A DNA stretch of 64,000 nt, from NCBI RefSeq assembly GCF_002287375.1, contig NZ_NPOA01000012.1, forward strand, positions 62,001-126,000. Reading direction: 5' to 3'. Source of the stretch: Virgibacillus profundi. GTDB lineage: Bacteria > Bacillota > Bacilli > Bacillales > Amphibacillaceae. Within the stretch, counting starts at the first letter, position 1; every line of letters starts with the position of its first letter. The notes beneath the pieces are model-generated. The model was not told the origin of the DNA and searched no databases. It worked only from the letters and a program-made list of their open reading frames with translations. Both the position numbers and the translations under genes were made by a program. This document shows, piece after piece, positions 24,632 to 33,922 of this stretch.

Positions 24632-24787
24632 TCTGCTGGGCTGATAGAATGCAGCTTAGCGCTGATTAAATCAGCATTTGAGCTGATACATGACTGAACC
24701 TTCGCTGTAATTTTATGCTGTAATATGACTTTTTTTGGAATGTTATTGTATACTTTGCTGCAATAGTGGAAGAATCTTTATAAATAC

Positions 24788-24816
24788 TTGCATCTTAAAA
24801 GTAAATTGGCTATGAT
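24788..24816 (+). promoter_or_regulatory. serS T-box promoter
   Basis: TTGCAT (24788-24793), exactly 17 bases, then TATGAT (24811-24816). It lies just upstream of the T-box leader. Between dacA and this promoter (24632-24787) are only GCTGATTAAATCAGC-type small dyads. Confidence 0.8.
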
Positions 24817-24839
24817 ATTATTAATTGAACACCCTTTTA

Positions 24840-25096
24840 AAAGTATAGACAGGAACCAGTAACAGTACATCTTTCTTTAGAGAGTCGATGATTGGTGTGA
24901 ATCGATGTTGGAATGCTGTGAATCCATCCTTGAACTGGTTTACGAAAGCTCAGGAGATATTATTTATTCTGATCATAAGTAAACCCGGCTAAGTACCGTT
25001 AATCACTGTGAGCCGGAAGAGACTATTCTCTTCAATCAGGGTGGCAACGCGGGAATAATACTCTCGTCCCTATTTTATTGGGACGAGGGTTTTTTT
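24840..25096 (+). promoter_or_regulatory. Serine T-box riboswitch
   Basis: A tRNA-sensing leader. Stem I has AGAGAGTCGATG at its base and the specifier context GAA-TCC-A, with TCC (Ser) at 24923-24925. The T-box core GGGTGGCAACGCGG is at about 25040, and the terminator stem CTCGTCCC / GGGACGAG is followed by TTTTTTT. Uncharged tRNA-Ser would stabilise the antiterminator and turn serS on. Confidence 0.95.
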
Positions 25097-25109
25097 GCGT
25101 TTTCATTAA

Positions 25110-26402
<1,293 letters not shown>

Positions 26403-26438
26403 GTGTAGAGGCGGCAAAAGCTGTCGAAAGTAGGTAAA

Positions 26439-26602
26439 GTTGAGAGGAAGTTGCAGTTAGTTGAGAGAAACCTGCCTGAAGTTGAGAGAAAACTAATAAA
26501 AGTTGAGAGACAATTGTAAATCTCTCTGTTTTCTCTCAACTTTTACAATGGTCTCTCAACTTTGCGCCATTGTCTCTCAACCTTGCCGTATTCTCTCTCA
26601 AC
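26439..26602. repeat. 21-bp-phased GTTGAGAGA array (array 2: 4 direct + 4 inverted)
   Basis: GTTGAGAGA/G starts at 26439, 26460, 26481 and 26502, all 21 bp apart. TCTCTCAAC starts at 26532, 26552, 26573 and 26594, spaced 20, 21 and 21 bp. The arrangement is the same as the arrays at 6951-7094 and 39771-39914. It follows serS and precedes tRNA-Ser, and could fold into a long multi-bulged hairpin. No protein-coding signal. Confidence 0.88.
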
Positions 26603-26726
26603 TTTACTATTAATGAATAGCAGTTTATTTCGGGTTGCCTAAACATATCGAGGATGTTGATTTTTTTCAGCAAAAATTATTGACAACAAAAATCACGCAT
26701 GATATATTATATCTTGTCGTCATCAT

Positions 26727-26819
26727 GGAGGTATACCCAAGTCCGGCTGAAGGGATTGGTCTTGAAAACCAACAGGCGGGTCAAACCGCGCGGGGGTTCG
26801 AATCCCTCTACCTCCTCCA
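26727..26819 (+). tRNA. tRNA-Ser(UGA)
   Basis: A 93-base class II tRNA. The acceptor stem is GGAGGTA / TACCTCC, the anticodon loop CTTGAAA has anticodon TGA, the variable arm is long (AGGCGGGTCAAACCGC), the T arm is GGGGGTTCGAATCCC, and CCA is encoded. The base before CCA is T rather than the G73 usual for serine tRNAs. It lies downstream of serS, as in B. subtilis. Confidence 0.97.
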
Positions 26820-26854
26820 TTTTTAAAACTAGCGTATAAATATTGGAGATAAAA

Positions 26855-26883
26855 AAAACCGCCTGCTTTGCAGCGGTTTTTTT
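26855..26883. terminator. Terminator after tRNA-Ser, usable from both sides
   Basis: AAAACCG and CTGC pair with GCAG and CGGTTTT around TTT (one bulged C), with T runs on the plus strand and an A run giving Ts on the minus strand. It serves tRNA-Ser and the convergent gene at 26895-27224. Confidence 0.85.
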
Positions 26884-26894
26884 CTATAGTTAAA

Positions 26895-27224
26895 TTAACT
26901 TGCCTGAGCTATTCCCTGTGTATGCAATGTTTGGATCATACCGTAAAATGCGTAATAGAATTCCTCTGGTGCCTCCAGGCGGAAATGTCCTACTTCCGCT
27001 GTATCAAAATCCATTGTCGCTTCTAATAAACGATAGGTTGAATAAGCATAAAAACAAAAATATATATAGTCGAATTTTGGCATCTTTTCATAAATAACTG
27101 CAATCTCATCTTTGTATTTGTCGAAATTCCCTGTTGCCTCATCCACGAATATCTGAAGGTCTGATAAATCTACTTCAAGAATCAAATCTTTATTTTCCAT
27201 GCGAATATTTGCCAATTGAATCAT
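26895..27224 (-). CDS. Hypothetical protein of about 106-109 residues
   Basis: Not recognised. It is an acidic soluble protein with a conserved-looking centre rich in aromatic residues (DYIYFCFYAYSTYRLLEATM and EEFYYAFYGMIQ) and no signal peptide or membrane span. GAGAGG abuts the ATG at 27224, so a TTG nine bases downstream (27215) may be the true start. It stands alone on the minus strand between tRNA-Ser and the proC T-box. Confidence 0.6.
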   Translation of the reverse strand: MIQLANIRMENKDLILEVDLSDLQIFVDEATGNFDKYKDEIAVIYEKMPKFDYIYFCFYAYSTYRLLEATMDFDTAEVGHFRLEAPEEFYYAFYGMIQTLHTQGIAQAS

Positions 27225-27364
27225 CCTCTCATTTGTCGTCCCTCTTAACTATATGGGAATTCTCTTATGATTTCGGTGATTCGTATCACAAAATGAAGAA
27301 GAATTTCAAATAACCCACGCTAGTTTTTTCCCTTTAGGCTGGTAGAAGGGAAATATTATATCCC

Positions 27365-27393
27365 TTGACAATTACAATAAATCAGCATATATT
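27365..27393 (+). promoter_or_regulatory. proC T-box promoter
   Basis: TTGACA (27365-27370), a 17-base spacer and TATATT (27388-27393), about 30 bases upstream of the T-box leader. The -35 matches consensus exactly. Confidence 0.85.
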
Positions 27394-27419
27394 ACTAAAC
27401 AATACTTAAAAATAACAAA

Positions 27420-27642
27420 GGCATAGAGCAGACCAGTAATACAATGTTCCTTCGAAAGAGAGTGGAATTCACCGGCTGAAAGATTCCATCGAAAGAGACG
27501 TGTATGAACCTATCTAGGAGCCGTTAGATAAAAGCTAACCACAGTGAACTGTGTTATCAATTCAAGTTGGGCATATAACTATGTCAATTTAGGTGGTACC
27601 GCGGAAACTCATTTCGTCCTTATTATAAGGATGGAATGAGTT
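27420..27642 (+). promoter_or_regulatory. Proline T-box riboswitch
   Basis: Stem I contains AGAGAGTGG, the distal CCGGCTGAAAGATTCC motif and specifier context GAA-CCT-A, with CCT (Pro) at 27509-27511. The T-box core AGGTGGTACCGCGG is at about 27590. The terminator stem AACTCATT / GAATGAGTT with TTTTTT ends at 27642. It couples proline biosynthesis to uncharged tRNA-Pro. Confidence 0.95.
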
Positions 27643-27668
27643 TTTTATATATCATAGGAGGCATGAAA

Positions 27669-28484
27669 ATGAATAAGAAAATTGCATTTGTCGGAGCAGG
27701 ATCCATGGCTGAAGCTATTATTTCAGGGATAGTGAAATCAGGGATTTTGAAAAAGGAACAAATACTTGTAACAAATAAAAGCAATCGTGAGAGACTGGAG
27801 AATATTAAAAATAAATATGATGTCCAGTGCATTCTGGATAAGGAAACAGTTATCACAGAAGCGGATATCGTTATTCTTGCAACAAAACCATATGATCTCA
27901 AGGAATCTGTTGAATCCATTAAAGAATTCATTCAACCGGGTCAGCTGATATTTTCCGTTATTGCAGGTATTTCAACAGATTATATCACCACTTTATTTGG
28001 AGGAAATAATCCAGTTGTCCGTGCAATGCCTAACACATCTGCAACTATTGGATACTCAGCAACCGCCATTTCTGCAGGGAAATATGCACATGAAGTACAC
28101 CTGAATCAGGCAGAGGAATTGTTTGAGACAATTGGTACAACGGTAATTGTCAATGAAGATGATATGCATACAGTTACAGGTATTTCTGGTAGTGGGCCTG
28201 CATATATTTATTATTTAGTTGAAGCGATGGAAAAAGCTGCAACAGAAGCTGGATTTGATAAAGAGATAGCGATGGAATTAATAACCCAGACAGTGCGTGG
28301 AGCAGGACAAATGCTAAAAGAAACAGGAGAATCCGCAGCAGTTTTACGAAAAAAAATTACCAGCCCACAAGGAACAACAGAAGCGGGAATCGAAACACTA
28401 AATAAGTATGATTTTGAAAAAATTGTAATGAAATGTGTAAAAAGTGCGAGTAATCGCTCTGAGGAACTTGGAAAAAGCGAATAA
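27669..28484 (+). CDS. proC: Pyrroline-5-carboxylate reductase
   Basis: 271 residues. It has an N-terminal Rossmann fold with VGAGSMAEAI (8-17), RAMPNTSA in the middle and the signature GISGSGPAYIYYLVEAM. It catalyses the last step of proline synthesis, reducing pyrroline-5-carboxylate with NAD(P)H. The ATG at 27669 is seven bases after AGGAGG; an earlier ATG at 27663 is too close. The proline T-box upstream fixes the assignment and suggests a biosynthetic, possibly osmoprotective, role (inference). Confidence 0.96.
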   Translation: MNKKIAFVGAGSMAEAIISGIVKSGILKKEQILVTNKSNRERLENIKNKYDVQCILDKETVITEADIVILATKPYDLKESVESIKEFIQPGQLIFSVIAGISTDYITTLFGGNNPVVRAMPNTSATIGYSATAISAGKYAHEVHLNQAEELFETIGTTVIVNEDDMHTVTGISGSGPAYIYYLVEAMEKAATEAGFDKEIAMELITQTVRGAGQMLKETGESAAVLRKKITSPQGTTEAGIETLNKYDFEKIVMKCVKSASNRSEELGKSE

Positions 28485-28498
28485 GGAGGTGCTGTGGA

Positions 28499-28795
28499 AT
28501 GCCTAGTTGTTCACATTGCGAGAGGAAATGGACGTATGGCGATACATTAAAAAGATCTTTTCGAATGAAAATGGTTTGTCCGTACTGCAAGGGAGAAAAT
28601 TATCATTCTGCAAAAAGCCGCAAAAAAAGTATGATGACTAGTGTTGTATTGGCACCTGCAATCATATTGTTTGGAACATTTACGGATCTCTCATTGCTTG
28701 CAGTTATTCCTGTGGCGCTTGCATTAGGACTGATGGTTCTTGCTGTAACTCCATTTTTGACTGAATTAAGTGTGGAAGAAGAATCGCTATGGTAG
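28499..28795 (+). CDS. Two-CXXC membrane protein (cxxc_20_cxxc type)
   Basis: 98 residues. Two zinc-ribbon-like pairs, CSHC (4-7) and CPYC (27-30), are separated by about 20 residues, with KWTYGDTLKRSFR between. Two hydrophobic helices (about 45-65 and 65-85) and an acidic tail follow. This is the architecture of the small Bacillus cxxc_20_cxxc family (TIGR04104), of unknown function. It is 14 bp after proC and may be co-transcribed. Confidence 0.8.
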   Translation: MPSCSHCERKWTYGDTLKRSFRMKMVCPYCKGENYHSAKSRKKSMMTSVVLAPAIILFGTFTDLSLLAVIPVALALGLMVLAVTPFLTELSVEEESLW

Positions 28796-28821
28796 AAGGG
28801 GACTTTTCAGTACAGATTGTG

Positions 28822-28913
28822 CTGTGAATTTCCTCTTTTGTGGAGAAATTGTTGAAATGCTGAAATTCACAGTCAATATGCTGAAGTTCACAAAATAAAT
28901 GCCGAAGTTTACA
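28822..28913. repeat. 21-bp-phased array with a different word (ATGCTGAARTTCACA)
   Basis: Units beginning ATGCTGAAATTCACA, ATGCTGAAGTTCACA and ATGCCGAAGTTTACA start at 28857, 28878 and 28899, exactly 21 bp apart with six free bases between. An inverted copy of the core (TGTGAATTTC) lies upstream at about 28824. The spacing matches the GTTGAGAGA arrays but the word does not. Confidence 0.65.
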
Positions 28914-28960
28914 ATTTCGCAGATAAAATCTGCTTCACCAGTCAGTGAGCGAATAAAAAA

Positions 28961-28983
28961 GTGCCCCACACTCAGTGGAACAC
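28961..28983 (-). terminator. Terminator of the dgk-dck operon
   Basis: On the minus strand GTGTTCCAC pairs with GTGTGGGGCAC (some G-U pairs) around TGA and is followed by TTTTTTATT, just after the dck stop. Confidence 0.75.
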
Positions 28984-28992
28984 CCTCAAATA

Positions 28993-29676
28993 TTATTTTA
29001 TAAGCTCTCTTGACTTCCAGCGTCTTGATTGCTGAATGAAATGTCCTATTTTCTCCAAAATGGGCTCGACCGAATCTTCTTGCCTCATCAAATCATAATC
29101 AGTAATATTAATTCTTAAAATTGGACATGCATTGAAATTGTTAATCCAGTTTTCATAGCGGTTATACATTTCCTCCCAATATGCTATTGGGGTGCTTTTT
29201 TCCATTTCCCGACCGCGTTCTTGAATACGCTCCAATACATCATCAAAGCTGCCTTCCAAATAAATGAGCAGATCCGGGTGTGGAAAGTATGGTGTCATGA
29301 CCATTGCCTCGAATAAATTTGTATATGTTTCATAGTCTGTATTGGACATGGTTCCATTTTCAAAATGCATTTTTGCAAAAATACCTGTATCTTCATAAAT
29401 GGAGCGATCCTGGATAAATCCGCCACCATATTCAAAAATTTTCTTCTGTTCTTTAAAACGTTCTGCCAAAAAATAAATCTGTAAATGGAAGCTCCAGCGT
29501 TCAAAGTCAGCATAGAAATTTTCCAAATATGGATTGGTGTCCACCTTTTCAAAGGATGTTTTAAATTGTAGTGCATCTGCTAATGCATTTGTCATTGTTG
29601 ACTTACCTACCCCAACCGTACCGGCAATCGTAATAATACTATCATTTGGGATAAGGTATTTTTCTCTTAGATTCAT
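28993..29676 (-). CDS. dck: Deoxyadenosine/deoxycytidine kinase
   Basis: 227 residues. P-loop GTVGVGKS (19-26), the ERW substrate-specificity segment in ADFERWSFHLQ, a DRS motif in IQDRSIYED, and the lid RIQERGREME. It phosphorylates deoxyadenosine and deoxycytidine for salvage. Paired with dgk on the same strand (29 bp apart), as in B. subtilis. Confidence 0.94.
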   Translation of the reverse strand: MNLREKYLIPNDSIITIAGTVGVGKSTMTNALADALQFKTSFEKVDTNPYLENFYADFERWSFHLQIYFLAERFKEQKKIFEYGGGFIQDRSIYEDTGIFAKMHFENGTMSNTDYETYTNLFEAMVMTPYFPHPDLLIYLEGSFDDVLERIQERGREMEKSTPIAYWEEMYNRYENWINNFNACPILRINITDYDLMRQEDSVEPILEKIGHFIQQSRRWKSRELIK

Positions 29677-29705
29677 TCTTTGTTCCCCTTTTACTATTGA
29701 CCTTT

Positions 29706-30350
29706 TTATTGTTTTGTTGCGACAACGTCATTTAATTTTCTGTCTACCTGATCAATAATCCGCTCCAGATCATCCTGGTGGCGTACAAAGTCAGTTTCAT
29801 CTCCATTAATCCGAATTACCGGAATTTCCGGATGAAGTATTTCAAATTCATTCATATAATCCTCATAATCCTGCATGAGCTGTGCTAGATACGAAGGCTT
29901 GATATTTTGTTCAATATCCCTGCCACGCTTCTGAATACGCTCTAAAACCGTATCAAGGCTTGCATGCAAATAGATCATCATATTAGGAACTGGCATATCA
30001 CTTGTTAAAATCTGATAAATTTTCTCATACTTTACAAATTTATCTGCCTTTAATGTGCGCTTTGAAAAAATCATGTTTTTTGATATATGATAATCAGCGA
30101 TGACTGCTTTATTATTGTTTAAATACTTCGTTTCAATATCTTCCAATTGCTTGAAACGATTACATAAAAAGAACATTTCCGTTTGAAAACTCCACTCTTC
30201 AATATCATCATAAAATTTGCCGAGAAATGGATTTTCCTCGACAATTTCTTTTAATAAATGAATATCAAAATGGACAGATAGTTTTTTTGCAAGGGATGTT
30301 TTCCCAATCCCAATCGGCCCTTCTATTGCAATAAAAGGAACTTCTGCCAT
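29706..30350 (-). CDS. dgk: Deoxyguanosine kinase
   Basis: 214 residues. P-loop GPIGIGKT (11-18), EEWSFQTEMFFLCNR, a DYH motif replacing DRS (VIADYHISKN) as is usual for Dgk, and lid RIQKRGRDIEQ. It phosphorylates deoxyguanosine. The ATG at 30350 follows GGAGG; six upstream in-frame codons are discounted. First gene of the dgk-dck operon. Confidence 0.93.
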   Translation of the reverse strand: MAEVPFIAIEGPIGIGKTSLAKKLSVHFDIHLLKEIVEENPFLGKFYDDIEEWSFQTEMFFLCNRFKQLEDIETKYLNNNKAVIADYHISKNMIFSKRTLKADKFVKYEKIYQILTSDMPVPNMMIYLHASLDTVLERIQKRGRDIEQNIKPSYLAQLMQDYEDYMNEFEILHPEIPVIRINGDETDFVRHQDDLERIIDQVDRKLNDVVATKQ

Positions 30351-30472
30351 AGTTATTCCTCCAATCAATCATTCAAAACATATGTAGCTTATTTTATCAC
30401 AGAATAGATGGATGTTCTATACGAAAAAATTAGACATCACCCCTAATTAAGGTATTTAGAAAAAACTGATAC

Positions 30473-30501
30473 TTTTCATTCATGGATAATTTTTGTATAA
30501 T
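30473..30501 (+). promoter_or_regulatory. tRNA-Arg promoter
   Basis: TTTTCA, 17 bases, then TATAAT (30496-30501), ending 24 bases before the tRNA 5' end. Confidence 0.65.
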
Positions 30502-30525
30502 AAAACATGTTACTCTAAAATTCAT

Positions 30526-30598
30526 GGCTCCGTAGCTCAGGGGATAGAGCATAAGTTTCCTAAACTTAGTGTCGCAGGTTCGAATCCTGCCGGGGTCG
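30526..30598 (+). tRNA. tRNA-Arg(CCU)
   Basis: The 73-base cloverleaf has GGCTCCG / CGGGGTC acceptor strands (with G-U pairs), D arm GCTCAGGGGATAGAGC, anticodon stem TAAGT / ACTTA with loop TTCCTAA (anticodon CCT) and T arm GCAGGTTCGAATCCTGC. It has discriminator G and no encoded CCA; CTTTTTT follows and may terminate transcription. Confidence 0.95.
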
Positions 30599-30698
30599 CT
30601 TTTTTATATCCTTTTTCACTTTCGCCGTCCTACCTTCATTTCCAAAAGCAACTCTTCACTAACCAATCGAATTTTACAGCTAGAGAGGAATTAACTAT

Positions 30699-31922
30699 AT
30701 GAGTCTGACAAAAAAGATTATTATTGCCCTCATCCTTGGGGTTATTGTCGGTATTGGCTTTACCTTTGCTCCGGGAGATGTATTTTCAATAACTGATAAA
30801 TATATATTAAATCCAATTGGTCAAATATTTTTAAATTTAATTATGATGATGGTTGTACCAATTGTGTTTGTTTCCATTGTTCTCGGTACTTCAGGCTTGG
30901 GCGATCCTGCCAAGCTTGGTAAAATTGGTGTACAAACAATTACCTTTTATCTTGTAACAACAGCAGTTGCTCTGGCAATTGGTTTGGCAGTAGCTTTTGT
31001 GCTGCAACCTGGTAAAGCAGGAGTCTTTGACGTCAGTATGGCTGATTATGAATCAGAATCTGCTCCGCCAATTATGGAAACAATTATTAATATCATTCCG
31101 GAAAATCCAATAGAGGCAATGTCTACAGGGAATATGCTTCAAATCATTGCATTTGCTATATTTATAGGAATTGCACTTGCCGTACTTGGGGAGAAAACAA
31201 AAGGAATTCAACGTTTATTTGAGCAGGCAAATGAGATTTTAATCTGGCTGGTTAACGCAATTATGAAAACAGCCCCATATGGTGCTTTTGCTTTAATTGC
31301 ATCGGCTATTGGGGATGCCGGTCTTGATGCTGTCGGTTCAATGGCAATGTATATGGTTGCGGTAACCCTGGCTTTAATCCTCCATGGTGCAGTTACTTAT
31401 AGCCTGGCAATCCGGGGACTTGGCAAGGGAAGTCCAATAAAATTTTATAAAGAATTTTTCCCTGCCATGTCAGTAGCATTCAGTACATCCAGTTCCAGTG
31501 CAACATTACCTATTTCTATGAAAACCGCTCAGGAAAATCTGGGTGTCAAAAAATCTATCAGCAGCTTTGTCCAGCCGCTGGGTGCAACGATAAACATGGA
31601 TGGGACAGGCATTATGCAGGCTGTAGCTACTGTGTTTATTGCCCAGGTTTATGATGTCCCACTTACGTTTACGGCTATTATCATGATTATCCTAACCGCT
31701 ACACTTGCAAGCGTCGGAACAGCAGGAGTGCCAGGTGTAGGTTTAATTATGCTGGCAATGGTGCTGGAACAGGTTAATTTGCCTGTTGAAGGAATTGCTC
31801 TTATTATCGGTGTTGACCGATTATTGGATATGCTGCGTACATCATTAAATATTACGGGGGATGCAGCATGTGCCTACATCATTTCGGAGAATGAAAAGCG
31901 CAAGGAAAATGCTGAAGCTTGA
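30699..31922 (+). CDS. Glutamate/aspartate:cation symporter (DAACS family)
   Basis: 407 residues and about eight membrane helices with two re-entrant loops. Family motifs are the serine-rich SSSSATLP hairpin, NMDGTGIMQ for cation binding, TASVGTAGVPG-like HP2 and DRLLDMLRTSLNITGD for substrate carboxylate binding. It probably imports glutamate or aspartate with H+ or Na+; the coupling ion cannot be read with certainty. Related to B. subtilis GltP/GltT. It is an addition relative to the B. subtilis order, sitting between tRNA-Arg and acsA. Confidence 0.93.
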   Translation: MSLTKKIIIALILGVIVGIGFTFAPGDVFSITDKYILNPIGQIFLNLIMMMVVPIVFVSIVLGTSGLGDPAKLGKIGVQTITFYLVTTAVALAIGLAVAFVLQPGKAGVFDVSMADYESESAPPIMETIINIIPENPIEAMSTGNMLQIIAFAIFIGIALAVLGEKTKGIQRLFEQANEILIWLVNAIMKTAPYGAFALIASAIGDAGLDAVGSMAMYMVAVTLALILHGAVTYSLAIRGLGKGSPIKFYKEFFPAMSVAFSTSSSSATLPISMKTAQENLGVKKSISSFVQPLGATINMDGTGIMQAVATVFIAQVYDVPLTFTAIIMIILTATLASVGTAGVPGVGLIMLAMVLEQVNLPVEGIALIIGVDRLLDMLRTSLNITGDAACAYIISENEKRKENAEA

Positions 31923-31940
31923 CGTATTATATATTCATTT

Positions 31941-31976
31941 GACACGCCTTCTAAATATGGATTGGCGTGTCTTTTT
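31941..31976 (+). terminator. Terminator after the glutamate symporter
   Basis: GACACGCC and GGCGTGTC pair around 15 bases and are followed by TTTTTAT, 19 bases after the stop codon. Confidence 0.9.
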
Positions 31977-32083
31977 ATGGTCGCTTTGAGTATTTTACTT
32001 TAAAATTGTCACAAAATGTTCTAAAATAGAAATTAGTTACCAAAATGTTTATACAATTTCTAATTAATTTTTTGTTACAATTA

Positions 32084-32098
32084 TTGCAAGCGTTTTCC
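32084..32098 (+). promoter_or_regulatory. Catabolite-responsive element (cre) upstream of acsA
   Basis: TTGCAAGCGTTTTCC matches the cre consensus WTGNAARCGNWWWCA at 14 of 15 positions (last base C instead of A). It lies 25 bases before the acsA start, where CcpA could act as a roadblock or promoter repressor. B. subtilis acsA is known to be CcpA-repressed. Confidence 0.75.
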
Positions 32099-32122
32099 AA
32101 TTTTATGAATGAGGTGATTCAG

Positions 32123-33838
32123 GTGAAAGTGCAACACATAGCTGCAAGAGAGGGAAATCATAATCTGAAAGACTATGAAAAAACATACCAGGATTTTTCA
32201 TGGGATGATGTGAAAAAGAACTTTTCATGGAATGAAACTGGAAAGGTGAACATGGCGCATGAAGCAGTAGATCGTCATGCCGCTGATCCGAATAAAAAGG
32301 ATAAGGTTGCATTATATTACTCTTCTCCTGACAGAGAAGAAGAGGTAACCTTTGAACAGCTTAGTGAACGAAGTAATAAATTCGCTAATGTATTAAAAAA
32401 ATATAATGTTAAAAAAGGCGACAGGGTATTCTTATTCATGCAAAGAAGCCCAGAATTTTACAATGCTTTCTTTGGTATATTAAAGCTAGGTGCGATTGCT
32501 GGCCCGTTGTTTGAAGCATTTATGGAGCAGGCAGTGCGTGACCGTCTACAAGATAGTGAAGCAAGTGTGCTAATTACGACTCCAGATCTCCTGTATAGGG
32601 TCCCACAGGAAGAACTGCCTGATTTGAAAAAAATTATCCTTGTTGGCGATCATAAGGAAGACTCAGATAAATATATTGATTATAAAAAGGCAATGGCTGA
32701 GGCCTCGGCTGATTTGGAAATTGAATGGGTAGACCTTGAAGATGGAATGGTAATTCATTATACTTCTGGTTCCACCGGGAAGCCAAAAGGAGTCTATCAT
32801 GTTCATAATGCAATGATTCAGCAGTATGCAACAGCTGAATGGGTGCTTGATTTAAAAGAGGATGATGTGTATTGGTGTACGGCTGACCCGGGCTGGGTTA
32901 CGGGAACAAGCTATGGTATATTTGCCCCATGGCTGCTTGGTGTTACCAATGTGATTAGGGGTGGACGTTTCACACCAGATGACTGGTATAGCACATTGGA
33001 GAAATATAAAGTAACCGTCTGGTATACTGCACCTACAGCTTTGCGAAAATTATTAAGTGCCGGTGAAGAAACTGTAAAAAAATATGATCTGTCAGCTTTA
33101 AGACATTTCATGAGTGTTGGTGAACCGCTAAATCCCGAGGTTATTACATGGGGATTAAAGGCATTTGATTTACGGATCCATGATACATGGTGGATGACGG
33201 AGACGGGTGCACAGCTCATTGTTAACGTACCTAGTCTGGAAATTCGCCCAGGGTCGATGGGGAAACCAATTCCGGGTATTGAAGCATCCATTGTCGATAA
33301 TGAAGGAAATGAGCTTCCTCCAAATCAAATGGGAAATCTGGCCATTAAAGAAGGCTGGCCTGCAATGATGCGTACAATCTGGAACAGACCGGAAAAATTC
33401 GAAAGCTATTTTATTAATGGCTGGTATGTTTCCGGAGACAGTGCCTATAAAGATGAAGATGGCTACTTCTGGTTCCAGGGACGTCTGGATGATGTTATCA
33501 ATACATCTGGTGAACGCGTCGGGCCATTCGAAGTAGAAAGTAAATTAATTGAGCATGAAGCAGTTGCTGAGGCTGGTGTTATCGGTAAGCCAGATCCAGA
33601 GCGCGGTGAAATTATTAAAGCATTTATTACATTGAATGACGGTTATGAAAAATCTGATGAACTGCTTGAAGATATTCGTCAGTTTGTAAAAACAGGCTTA
33701 GCAGGTCATGCAGCACCACGCGAAATGGAAATCCGTGACTCCATTCCGAAAACACGCAGTGGTAAAATCATGCGTCGTCTGTTGAAGTCCTGGGAGCTGG
33801 GATTACCAACTGGTGATACATCCACGTTGGAGGAATAA
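32123..33838 (+). CDS. acsA: Acetyl-CoA synthetase AcsA
   Basis: 571 residues, the length of B. subtilis AcsA. It is an ANL-superfamily ligase with the P-loop YTSGSTGKPKG (213-223), DTWWMTETG, GWYVSGDSAY and the C-terminal catalytic Lys548 in TRSGKIMRR. It makes acetyl-CoA from acetate via acetyl-AMP. The GTG at 32123, five bases after GAGGTGA, aligns with the family N-terminus (VKVQHIAAREGNHNLKDY); longer starts from 32045 cross the cre site. Lys548 is a likely acetylation site by family knowledge. Confidence 0.96.
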   Translation: MKVQHIAAREGNHNLKDYEKTYQDFSWDDVKKNFSWNETGKVNMAHEAVDRHAADPNKKDKVALYYSSPDREEEVTFEQLSERSNKFANVLKKYNVKKGDRVFLFMQRSPEFYNAFFGILKLGAIAGPLFEAFMEQAVRDRLQDSEASVLITTPDLLYRVPQEELPDLKKIILVGDHKEDSDKYIDYKKAMAEASADLEIEWVDLEDGMVIHYTSGSTGKPKGVYHVHNAMIQQYATAEWVLDLKEDDVYWCTADPGWVTGTSYGIFAPWLLGVTNVIRGGRFTPDDWYSTLEKYKVTVWYTAPTALRKLLSAGEETVKKYDLSALRHFMSVGEPLNPEVITWGLKAFDLRIHDTWWMTETGAQLIVNVPSLEIRPGSMGKPIPGIEASIVDNEGNELPPNQMGNLAIKEGWPAMMRTIWNRPEKFESYFINGWYVSGDSAYKDEDGYFWFQGRLDDVINTSGERVGPFEVESKLIEHEAVAEAGVIGKPDPERGEIIKAFITLNDGYEKSDELLEDIRQFVKTGLAGHAAPREMEIRDSIPKTRSGKIMRRLLKSWELGLPTGDTSTLEE

Positions 33839-33852
33839 GGTATAAAGGGTAG

Positions 33853-33904
33853 GGAAAACTTTGACTTCCCGTCATTTTTTGGCGGTGGTTAAAGTTTTTC
33901 TTTC
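33853..33904 (+). terminator. Terminator after acsA
   Basis: GGAAAACTTTGAC pairs with GGTTAAAGTTTTTC with one mismatch and a loop of about 20 bases, followed by TTTC. Confidence 0.55.
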
Positions 33905-33922
33905 TTAAAGGAGAAAATATAC

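Noticed and set aside
27738-27935. Antisense frames inside proC, gyrA, mnmG and other core genes
   Set aside because: They are shadows of well-supported coding regions with no independent start signals.
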